Source of the DNA: UBA1444 sp964601085
GTDB lineage: Bacteria; Bacillota; Negativicutes; UBA1444
NCBI GenBank assembly: GCA_964601085.1
Contig: CAZRLN010000087.1
Coordinates: 1-7,728 of the forward strand
DNA: 7,728 bases
Reading direction: 5' to 3'
Shown here: piece after piece, positions 1 to 6,850 of the stretch
Layout: each line of letters starts with the position of its first letter
Numbering within the stretch: the first letter of the stretch is position 1
Notes under the pieces: model-generated
Told to the model about the DNA's origin: nothing
Seen by the model: the letters and a program-made list of their open reading frames with translations, nothing else
The model's database searches: none
Made by a program: the position numbers and the translations under genes

Positions 1-201
1 TTTTGAATCATCGGCGCCAATGCTGACAATATGCCAAAAGGCTCTCGACTTTCCCAGAAATTCATCATCAAAATCGATAAAAACAAACCGTTCCCGCAAA
101 CGGGGGCGCGCATCCTTGTCTTTAAGCTCCGCCTCAAAAACAGCGTATGCTTCTTCAAAAACACAGGAACCTGAACAGTCCAGAGGTGGCGACAACGGCA
201 A
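1..201 (-). CDS. Partial uncharacterised protein, N-terminal 67 residues, cut by the window edge
   Basis: An open frame runs without a stop from a TTG at 201-199 to the window edge. It reads as real protein: a proline-rich start, then an acidic and aromatic segment (VFEEAYAVFEAELKDKDARP), then IDFDDEFLGKSRAFWHIVSIG. The start is chosen because the only in-frame codons between the upstream stop (210-208) and this TTG are GTA and AGT, and because a near-consensus Shine-Dalgarno lies six bases upstream. It begins two bases after the DUF3800 stop, so the genes are very probably co-transcribed and translationally coupled. The FWHI-x-S-x-G stretch reminds me of short uncharacterised bacterial proteins loosely linked to phage-type RelE/Barnase-like nucleases. 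The more diagnostic C-terminal half lies outside the window, so this is only a suggestion. That it is coding is fairly sure; its function is not. Confidence 0.7.
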   Translation of the reverse strand, partial: MPLSPPLDCSGSCVFEEAYAVFEAELKDKDARPRLRERFVFIDFDDEFLGKSRAFWHIVSIGADDSK

Positions 202-203
202 AC

Positions 204-929
204 TTACTCACCACCTTTGGGATTCCAGACAAACAAGTTGAACTTTTGATTCCGCAGAGGTGTCCCCTTATCCAGCTTATCGCCGATCCATTCCAGCAAC
301 ATCGCAACAACTCTTTTTTTTGCTATACTTTGCCCTTCAGCAACGAATAATCCCCGATGATAAAAGGAAATAGCGCCTGTCAAAATATCCACCAGCTGCA
401 TCAGGTCGGATCGGGCAGAATCGATCTGGCGAATATCCGCAATCACGTCTTGCTTAAAGTCATACTTGTTATTGCACAGCACTTCATGCAGCTTCGCAAT
501 CCGCGGCCCGCCGTGGGTATCTTTCACATCGATGAAAATTCGGTATTGCGCTAACGGGCTGCACATCTTATCCAACAACAAAAAATACATCTTGTAATAC
601 CAAAGATCATAGTCTCCGTCGTTATAGCGAGTATGATCCAGGCGTTGTTTTCCCTTGGACACAATCGTGCGAAACGCCAGCGACTCTTCATGCCAAAAAA
701 AGTTCAACAGCTCTTCATATAGTTCGACTTTCGCCGGAGAAATTTTCGTCCACTTGAGTTCCACCTTGGAATCAAGACCGTGGATTCGTTTTATCTCCCG
801 AAACTTTTCGCTAATCTCGCCGATCTTTGACTCCGGACACGATAAAGCGCCAAGCACCATCACGTCGGAGTTGTCATGCGGCAAATGGCAGCTTTCGTCA
901 CAATATATCCTGTAAATCTGTCTTTCCAT
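204..929 (-). CDS. DUF3800 family protein
   Basis: A 241-residue protein with the hallmarks of DUF3800: an N-terminal strand ending in YCDES (D11, E12), a central strand with FIDVKD (D134), and a C-terminal helix SDLMQLVDILTGA (D175, D181) matching the family's usual LQLADLLAGA-type motif. Acidic residues at these places suggest an RNase H-like metal-binding fold, but I know of no settled activity for the family. DUF3800 genes are often found in defence and mobile regions. I prefer the ATG at 929 because GGGG lies six bases upstream; a GTG at 941 would add four residues (MGCC) and has no good ribosome site. It lies 53 bases after hsdS with no terminator between, so it probably belongs to the same operon. 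Its coding DNA is AT-richer than hsdM and hsdR, hinting at separate acquisition. Confidence 0.85.
   Translation of the reverse strand: MERQIYRIYCDESCHLPHDNSDVMVLGALSCPESKIGEISEKFREIKRIHGLDSKVELKWTKISPAKVELYEELLNFFWHEESLAFRTIVSKGKQRLDHTRYNDGDYDLWYYKMYFLLLDKMCSPLAQYRIFIDVKDTHGGPRIAKLHEVLCNNKYDFKQDVIADIRQIDSARSDLMQLVDILTGAISFYHRGLFVAEGQSIAKKRVVAMLLEWIGDKLDKGTPLRNQKFNLFVWNPKGGE
208..217 (-). promoter_or_regulatory. Strong Shine-Dalgarno for the TTG-start gene at 201
   Basis: Read on the minus strand this is AAGGTGGTGA, nine of ten matches to AAGGAGGTGA. It sits inside the last codons of the DUF3800 gene, with six bases between it and the TTG at 201. It is the main reason to accept the TTG start and implies translational coupling between the two genes. 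Confidence 0.65.
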
Positions 930-982
930 ACAGCACCCCACAAAATTCCAGTGCTTTTGCAGAAGGTTTCAAGTGACTTTCC

Positions 983-2677
983 TTACATCGCCGCAACTAC
1001 GGCATTTAGTATGGCAGTTTGCTTGTCCGTGGCGTCTTTCAACTGCAGCTCCAGTGCATCACACAAGGCCATCAGCGCATCGACTTTGGCAACGATGCGT
1101 TTCTGCTCGGCGAGGGGGGGGAGGGGAAAAATTGCTCCAGCAAAATAATCTTTAGGAATACGCTTTTGTCCTGCCGATCCTGTCATTAGTGGAATCCCCT
1201 CCAAAATGAAGCGAGGACTTTTTATGAAAAGCAAAACAAATTCGGGAAAAATACCTCTAAATGAATTCCTAAAAACATGCAACTCTGTTGTTCCGGCGCC
1301 AATGCCATTCGGGATGCCTTTGATTACGCAGGACTTTTTATTTTCATAACAGGGAGTAATTTTGGCTAGCACAACATCTCCTTCGGCAAAGTGAGTGAAT
1401 CCTTTTTTGATCTCTCCCCATTTCTTATTTTCAAACCGATGTGGCTTTCCATACTCGGCATAGATTAGCGGCATAGGAATAAAAGCTGCATTCATTTCAT
1501 CAGTTGCATTGTTACGCGGATTTATCTCCCCAACAGTTCCCAGCCTTACCCACTCCCACCCCGTCGGCAGAGCATAGGGCACTTCCTCTGGTTTGATCGG
1601 CGGCAGCGGTTCCTGCTTCTTGATCTTGCCTGCCTTGATCAGTTTCTTTTTCTCGGCCTCGATCTCTTTCAGCAACTCGCTGGCGGGTTGGTCGTTCGGG
1701 GCCTGCGGCACGAGTTTCCCCATAACCGCCAGTTGCAGGATCGCTTTTTTCAGCTCGGCGACATTTTCCGGCACGGAATACAGATCGGCAAAGTTCCGGG
1801 CAATAAACGCCCATGCCGAATCAAACGCGGCTTGATCCTGAGCGGCCAGTAGCCGATCCAGTGCGGTTTTCTGCACAGCCACGCGCTTTGCGTTTCGCGC
1901 GTCCCGCTCGGCTTCCAGCTTGTCGCACAGCGCCATCAGTTCATCGACCCTGGCGACGATGCGTTTCTGCTCGGCGAGAGGAGGAAGGGGGGAAAAAGCT
2001 CCAGCAAAATAGTCTTTGGGAATACGCTTTTGTCCTGCCGATCCTGTCATTAGTGGGATCCCATCCAAAATGAATCGCGGACTTTTTAGGAAAAGCAAAA
2101 TAAATTCGGGAAAAACTCCTCTAAACGAATTCCTGAAAACATGCAGCTCCGTTGTTCCAGCGCCAATGCCATTCGGAATGCCTTTGATTACACAGGACTT
2201 TTTATTTTCATAACAGGGAGTAATTTTCGCCAGCACAACATCGCCTTCAGCAAAATGAGTAAAGCCTTTTTTGATCTCACACCATTTCTTTTTCTCATAC
2301 TGATGGGGCTTTCCATACTCGGCATAGATTAGCGGCATAGGAATAAAAGCTGCATCCATTTCATCAGTTGCATTGTTACGCGGATTAATCTCCCCAACAG
2401 TTCCCAGTCTTACCCACTCCCACCCCGTCGGCAACGCAAACGGTACTTCCTCCGGCTTGATCGGCGGCAGCGGTTCCTGTTTCTTGATCTTCCCTTCCTT
2501 GATCAGCTTCTTCTTTTCTACTTCGATCTCTTTCAACAGTTCGCTGGCGGGCGGATCGTTCGGGTCTTGCGGGACCAGTTTCCCCTGCATCGCCAGCGAC
2601 AGGATCATTTCCCGCAGCTTTTTGATACCGTCCGGCGATTTGATCGCAATATCAAAATAGCGTTCGATCCGATCCAT
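983..2677 (-). CDS. hsdS: Type I restriction-modification specificity subunit HsdS with two near-identical recognition domains
   Basis: A 564-residue S subunit, which binds the bipartite DNA target and positions two HsdM subunits and HsdR. Layout: N-terminal constant helix (about 1-80), TRD1 (about 83-233), central constant helical region (about 234-368) with PLPPLAEQKRIVARVDELM, TRD2 (about 371-521), then a C-terminal constant helix with the same PLPPLAEQKRIVA motif. The size fits type IB S subunits. I use the ATG at 2677, which overlaps the hsdM stop as TGATG; a GTG at 2680 would add one residue. The oddity is that residues 32-252 and 320-540 align without gaps and differ at only 18 of 221 positions, and TRD1 and TRD2 differ at 11 of 151. 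In typical HsdS proteins the TRDs are unrelated and read different half-sites. Here both should read the same or nearly the same half-site, giving a palindromic bipartite target. TRD-coding DNA is AT-richer than the constant segments. Confidence 0.95.
   Translation of the reverse strand: MDRIERYFDIAIKSPDGIKKLREMILSLAMQGKLVPQDPNDPPASELLKEIEVEKKKLIKEGKIKKQEPLPPIKPEEVPFALPTGWEWVRLGTVGEINPRNNATDEMDAAFIPMPLIYAEYGKPHQYEKKKWCEIKKGFTHFAEGDVVLAKITPCYENKKSCVIKGIPNGIGAGTTELHVFRNSFRGVFPEFILLFLKSPRFILDGIPLMTGSAGQKRIPKDYFAGAFSPLPPLAEQKRIVARVDELMALCDKLEAERDARNAKRVAVQKTALDRLLAAQDQAAFDSAWAFIARNFADLYSVPENVAELKKAILQLAVMGKLVPQAPNDQPASELLKEIEAEKKKLIKAGKIKKQEPLPPIKPEEVPYALPTGWEWVRLGTVGEINPRNNATDEMNAAFIPMPLIYAEYGKPHRFENKKWGEIKKGFTHFAEGDVVLAKITPCYENKKSCVIKGIPNGIGAGTTELHVFRNSFRGIFPEFVLLFIKSPRFILEGIPLMTGSAGQKRIPKDYFAGAIFPLPPLAEQKRIVAKVDALMALCDALELQLKDATDKQTAILNAVVAAM
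1058..1720 (-). repeat. Direct repeat within hsdS, copy 2 (second half, TRD2)
   Basis: Codes for HsdS residues 320-540 and aligns without gaps to 1922-2584 at an offset of 864 bases. Counted by eye, 1141-1560 differs from 2005-2424 at 34 of 420 bases (about 92% identity). The constant-arm parts are less alike: 1561-1720 differs at 26 of 160 and 1061-1140 at 15 of 80. The longest perfect match I found is 49 bases, 1443-1491. Confidence 0.95.
1922..2584 (-). repeat. Direct repeat within hsdS, copy 1 (first half, TRD1)
   Basis: Codes for HsdS residues 32-252 and pairs with 1058-1720. The offset of 864 bases is 288 codons, so recombination between the copies would stay in frame and leave a 276-residue, single-TRD S protein. 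Confidence 0.95.
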
Positions 2678-4128
2678 CACTGCCGCCCCCGCAGCGCTTG
2701 GGCCAGTTCCTGCTTCAGCCGGTCGCGGGTAGCCATCAACTGCCGGTTGAGTTCTTCGTATTCCCGCAACAGTTCCTCCGGATCGCCGGCCTCTTCCTCC
2801 ACCACATGCGGATTTTTGAAGTCAAGGTTATAGTTTCGTTCCTCGATCTCGGCGAGCGACACTTTCCAGGCGTATTCATTCTGCCGACGGTTGTTCCACC
2901 ATTTCTTTTCCCGCTCAAATTCGCCGATGGTGAGCGGCTTGGATTTGGAATACGATTTGTAGCCTGGCGGGTAGGGATGCTCGAAAAACCAGACCTGCTG
3001 GGTCGGAGTGCCTTTTTCAAAGAACAGCAGGTTCGTCTTGATCCCGGTGTAAGGACTGAACACACCATTCGGCAAACGCACGATGGTGTGCAGGTTGAAG
3101 TCGGTCAGCAATTCTTTTTTGAGCGTCGTTTTGACGCCTTCGCCGAACAGAAACCCGTCCGGCAGGATGATGGCGGCCCGTCCGCCGTCCGGCTTCAACA
3201 GATGCATGATCAGGGCCATGAACAGATCGGCGGTTTCCCGCGTCTGATATCTCTTTGGAAAATTACTTTCTATGCCATCCTCCTCCATGCCGCCAAACGG
3301 CGGATTGGTGATGATGCAATCAACCCGATCTTTGCGATCATAACTTACCAATGAGCGCTTGAGCGTGTTGTCGTGGCGAATGTTGGCGGGCACATCGATC
3401 CCGTGCAGCATCATGTTGGTCATCGCCAACATGTGGGGCAACGGCTTCTTTTCCACCCCGTGGATCGACTTCTGCAATATTTGATCGTCTTCGGATGTTT
3501 TCACCTGGTTCTTTAAACGCTTGATCGCGTTCACCAGGAATCCGCCGGTCCCGCAGGCCGGGTCCAATACGCTCTCCCCCAACTGCGGGTCGACGATATC
3601 CACCATGAACTCGGTCACGGCGCGGGGCGTGTAATACTCACCGGCATTGCCGGCGGATTGCAAATCGCCCAAAATCTTTTCGTAAATATCGTTGAACATG
3701 TGCCGGTCCTGCGAAGAATTGAAGTCGAAATCCTCCTGGATCGTGTTGATCACCTGGCGCAGCAACGTGCCGGACTTCATATAGTTATAGGCGTCCTCGA
3801 ACACGCTGCCGACCACCTTGCCCTGGGCGCTGACACCGGCCGTGGTTGCCAATCGCTTGAGCGCCGGGAACAGGTCGTTATTCACGAAGTCGATCAGTTC
3901 CTCGCCGGTCATGCCTTCGGGGTTAGCCGCCCAGCTGGACCACTGGAACCGGCTCGGCAACGGCGATTTGTACCCGCTGAGCGTCAGCTTCCATTCTTGC
4001 TCTTTGTCATCAAAGATTTTTAAAAACAAAAGCCAGACCATCTGGCTGATTCGTTGGGCGTCCCCGTCGACACCCACATCTTTGCGCATGATGTCCTGGA
4101 TGGTTTTGATCAGTGTGCTTAGCGGCAT
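2677..4128 (-). CDS. hsdM: Type I restriction-modification DNA methyltransferase subunit HsdM (adenine-N6)
   Basis: A 483-residue methyltransferase that uses S-adenosylmethionine to methylate adenine in the target chosen by HsdS, protecting host DNA; two copies pair with one HsdS. The N-terminal helical HsdM_N domain covers about 1-130. The catalytic domain follows: a motif X-like GEYYTPRAV (163-171), the SAM-binding motif I DPACGTGGF (189-197), and the catalytic motif IV NPPFGG (275-280), typical of gamma-class N6-adenine enzymes. The C-terminus (about 445-478) is a charged helix, probably a coiled coil that contacts HsdS. The size is close to type IB HsdM proteins. The ATG at 4128 has GGGAAG seven bases upstream. 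It starts 18 bases after the hsdR stop and its TGA overlaps the hsdS ATG. All key motifs are present, so it should be active. Confidence 0.97.
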   Translation of the reverse strand: MPLSTLIKTIQDIMRKDVGVDGDAQRISQMVWLLFLKIFDDKEQEWKLTLSGYKSPLPSRFQWSSWAANPEGMTGEELIDFVNNDLFPALKRLATTAGVSAQGKVVGSVFEDAYNYMKSGTLLRQVINTIQEDFDFNSSQDRHMFNDIYEKILGDLQSAGNAGEYYTPRAVTEFMVDIVDPQLGESVLDPACGTGGFLVNAIKRLKNQVKTSEDDQILQKSIHGVEKKPLPHMLAMTNMMLHGIDVPANIRHDNTLKRSLVSYDRKDRVDCIITNPPFGGMEEDGIESNFPKRYQTRETADLFMALIMHLLKPDGGRAAIILPDGFLFGEGVKTTLKKELLTDFNLHTIVRLPNGVFSPYTGIKTNLLFFEKGTPTQQVWFFEHPYPPGYKSYSKSKPLTIGEFEREKKWWNNRRQNEYAWKVSLAEIEERNYNLDFKNPHVVEEEAGDPEELLREYEELNRQLMATRDRLKQELAQALRGRQ

Positions 4129-4146
4129 GGTTCAACTTCCCTTCCG

Positions 4147-6641
4147 TTATGCGGCGTAAATCGCCTGTTCCAATTCGCTGACGGCCTGATGGTATCGTTC
4201 GGCATTGCCGAACATCTTAATAATTTCCATGGGGGTGCCAAACTCGGTGAACGGGTTGATCGTCAAGATCTGGGTTTCTTCAATCGAGGCGATGCCTTCG
4301 TCCGCGTATTTGTCCAGCAGGGCGGCGAGCACCCGCTGGGCCTGTGCGCCATATTTCGCAAAATAGTCCTGCTTCTTCACATTCTCCACCCGCTCGCGGC
4401 GTGTCAGCGGCGACCGGTCCCAGGCCACATGGCAAAGCATGTCGAAGGGATCGAAGTCTTTGCCGATTTCGTCGGCCAAGGCATCGAAGAATACGCCCTC
4501 TGCCGCCAATTCCTCGATCACGGCCCGCTTTTTCTCCGCCGTAGTCCATTTTTTCAAGAAATCATCCAGCGAAGAATATTCGCGAGTCACCGTTTTTCGG
4601 GTATAGTCTTTGAGCGATTCGGTGACCAGCTTGCCATTGGCGTCGTAATACTGAACGCGTTCCGCCACGACTGAAACCGGCACATTGGCCACATAATACT
4701 TCGGAACGGACTGGCCGGACCCGTTGCCGGCCGCGGAATCTCCCCCATCCTTGGCTGAACCGCCATCGACCGTTTCCTGTCCCTCTTCCGGCGGCACCAT
4801 TGTTTCACCGGGTTTCGGCGTATAAATTACCACCGGCTCCCCGTCAAAATGCGGGTCGGCAAACAGTTCCGTGGCCTTTTTAAAATCCATGATCGTGAAG
4901 TAAAATTTGTNNNNNNNNNNNNNNNNNNNNNNNNNNNNNNNNNNNNNNNNNNNNNNNNNNNNNNNNNNNNNNNNNNNNNNNNNNNNNNNNNNNNNNNNNN
5001 NNNNNNNNNNGCAAACAGTTCCGTGGCCTTTTTAAAATCCATGATCGTGAAGTAAAATTTGTCGTAGTCTTCGTTGATCCGGGTTCCCCGGCCAATGATC
5101 TGCTTGAATTCGGTCATGGACTGAATGCGCTGATCCAGCACGATCAACTTGCAGGTCTGGGCATCGACGCCGGTCGACATCAGTTTGGATGTGGTGGCGA
5201 TGACCGGATATTTCGCTTCCGGGAAAATAAAATTGTCCAGTTCCAGCTTGCCTTCCTCATTATCGCCGGTAATCCGCATGACATATTTGGCATTCTGCGC
5301 CACCAGGTCGACGTTTTCATTGCACAGGGCCTGCCGCATGCGCTCGGCGTGGTCGATGTCTTCACAAAATACGATGGTTTTGTCGAAGCGGTTGGTTTTC
5401 TTCAGAAATTCCGAGATTTTCGCGGCCACCAGCCGGGTTCGCTCATCCAGCACCAGCTTTTTGTCAAAATCCTTTTGGTTGTAGATACGGTCTTCGATTT
5501 CATTGCCGTATTTGTCGAGCATGCCTTTTTCCGGACGCCAGCCGGTCAGGTCCTTATCCAGATCGATGCGAACCACTTTGTAGGGCGCCAAAAATCCGTC
5601 GTCGATCCCCTGGCGCAAGGAATAGGTGTAGATCGGCTCGCCAAAATAATCGACGTTGGAGACATCTTTGGTTTCTTTCGGGGTTGCGGTCAGGCCGATC
5701 TGCGTCGCCCCGCTGAAGTATTCGAGAATCTGCCGCCAGTTGGAGTCTTCGGCGGCGCTGCCGCGATGGCACTCGTCCACGACAATCAGGTCAAAAAAAT
5801 CCGGAGAAAACTGTTTATAGATGTTCTTTTCTTCTTCGGTCCCGGTCACGGCCTGATAGAGCGAAAGATAGATTTCATAGGATTTATTGGCTTGCCGCTT
5901 CTGAATCTTGGTCATGGCCGAGCCAAACGGCTTGAAATCGTTGGTCATCGTCTGGTCCACCAGAATGTTGCGGTCGGCGAGAAACAGGATGCGTTTCTTG
6001 GTTTTTGATTTCCACAAGCGCCAGATGATCTGGAACGCGGTAAAGGTCTTGCCGGTGCCGGTCGCCATGACCAGCAGTATGCGGTTTTGCCCCCGGGCAA
6101 TGGCTTCCAGTGTTTTGTTGATCGCCAAAAGCTGATAATAGCGGGGAGATTTGTTGCCGCCATCGCTGTAATAGTCCTGGACAATGACGTTTTCCTGCGC
6201 CGGAGTGATGCCTTTATGCTCACACCACATTCGCCACAATTTTTCCGGACCCGGGAATTCCGTCAATGACAATTCCGTTTCGATGCAGCCGTCCGTGGCG
6301 ATGCCATTGTGGAACAGAAATCCGTCGCCGTTGGAGCTGAAAACAAACGGGACCTGCAACAGTCCCGCATAGCCTAGGCCCTGCTGCATGCCGTCGCCCA
6401 ACGAATGGTTGTTGTCTTTGGCTTCGATCACGGCCAGCGGAATATTCGGCTTGTAAAACAACACATAATCGGCCCGTTTGTTTTGGGCGCGGGTATGCTG
6501 TCGCCCCCGGACGATGATGCGCCCCTTGGTCAGCGGGAACTCTTCCAACACTTGCGTGAAAGTGTCCCAGCCTGCCTGAGCCAGCGCCGGGGTGATATAT
6601 TTTGTGCAAATATCCCGTTCAGTAAGCGCTTTCTTATCCAT
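4147..6641 (-). CDS. hsdR: Type I restriction endonuclease subunit HsdR, interrupted by an artefactual assembly gap
   Basis: The motor and nuclease subunit, which translocates and cuts unmethylated DNA using ATP. After collapsing the gap and its duplicated flank (152 bases) the span is 2343 bases, giving 780 residues, about the size of EcoAI/EcoEI-type HsdR. The N-terminal HSDR_N nuclease has a PD-(D/E)xK core at D58 and E73-A-K75 with a following QxxxY (Q87, Y91). The superfamily 2 helicase has Walker A ATGTGKT (193-199), DECH box (289-292), motif III LTATP (317-321) and motif VI QIIGRGTR (514-521). A Gly/Ser/Asp/Ala-rich linker at about 567-595 precedes the EcoEI-type C-terminal domain (about 600-780, including FTEFGTPMEIIKMFG). 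I start at the ATG at 6641 (MDKKALTERD) with GGGGG just upstream; an in-frame GTG at 6689 gives an unconvincing extension. As deposited, the gap shifts the frame and splits the gene in two. First gene of the operon. Confidence 0.95.
4859..4910. repeat. 52-base contig-end duplicate, left of the gap
   Basis: These 52 bases are identical to 5011-5062 on the other side of the N run. They encode part of HsdR (the YDKFYFTIMDFKKATELF region). The sequence appears twice because two overlapping contig ends were scaffolded without merging. Confidence 0.95.
4911..5010. other. Assembly gap of 100 Ns
   Basis: Exactly 100 Ns, a common placeholder for a gap of unknown size. Because the flanks are identical and hsdR becomes continuous when they are merged, the true gap is probably a negative overlap of 52 bases with nothing missing. 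Confidence 0.97.
5011..5062. repeat. 52-base contig-end duplicate, right of the gap
   Basis: Identical to 4859-4910. Joining this copy to base 4858 completes the split alanine codon (A544) and continues HsdR as LFADPHFDGEP without any frame change. Confidence 0.95.
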
Positions 6642-6790
6642 CGATCCCCCACTTGCGCACGATGCAGTAAGTTGGCTTCGTTCCAACACGGAACATTATT
6701 CCTACTTCTCTTTATGTTTTTATTTCCCTGCCCATGCACTCAATAATTTGTTAAATATCATCCAGTATCTCTTGAGCCGTGCCCATTCCC
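6642..6790 (-). promoter_or_regulatory. Probable hsdR operon promoter and leader region, elements not resolved
   Basis: About 150 AT-rich bases lie between the terminator of the upstream gene and the hsdR start, so the restriction operon's promoter should be here. A possible -10 (AATAAT on the minus strand, 6695-6700) has no convincing -35 at 17 bases. A TTGAGT-like -35 near 6750 has no well-spaced -10. Just downstream of the AATAAT are two overlapping short inverted repeats (6671-6694). I can name the region but not the promoter. Confidence 0.35.
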
Positions 6791-6826
6791 AAAAAAAAGC
6801 CGAGGCTGCATTTAAGTAGCCCCGGC
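6791..6826 (-). terminator. Intrinsic terminator of the exported-protein gene
   Basis: On the minus strand, GCCGGGGCT and AGCCTCGGC form a nine-pair stem (one G-U pair) around a ten-base loop, followed by eight Us. It begins 25 bases after the stop of the gene at 6851. It separates that gene from the restriction operon. On the plus strand the same stem has an A-C mismatch but is followed by six Ts, so weak two-way action is possible. Confidence 0.88.
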
Positions 6827-6850
6827 CCATTTTTTCGGCAAACGCCTTTT

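Noticed and set aside
1058..2584. Collapsed or duplicated assembly error as the source of the hsdS repeat
   Set aside because: The copies differ at many scattered bases (about 8% in the TRD, about 16-19% in the arms), so they are distinct sequences and not one segment assembled twice. Read-level confirmation would still be useful because a real assembly problem lies nearby.
2698..3354. 218-codon plus-strand open frame antisense to hsdM
   Set aside because: The minus strand here encodes hsdM with all its motifs. The plus-strand translation has no recognisable domain and is a reading-frame shadow.
4859..5062. Target-site duplication around an inserted element hidden by the Ns
   Set aside because: 52 bases is very long for a target-site duplication, the Ns are exactly 100 (a placeholder), and merging the flanks restores a perfect hsdR frame. 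Contig-end overlap explains it better.
5349..6008. 219-codon plus-strand open frame antisense to hsdR
   Set aside because: It lies opposite the conserved helicase motifs of HsdR; its length follows from codon bias on the other strand and it shows no domain.
6642..6689. Extended HsdR start at an in-frame GTG (6689), adding 16 residues
   Set aside because: The added residues do not look like an HsdR N-terminus. The ATG at 6641 gives MDKKALTERD with a G-rich ribosome site directly upstream.
6695..6756. Sigma-70 promoter for hsdR
   Set aside because: AATAAT is a fair -10 but has no -35 at the right distance, and the TTGAGT candidate has no -10 at 16-18 bases. Not strong enough to call as a defined promoter.
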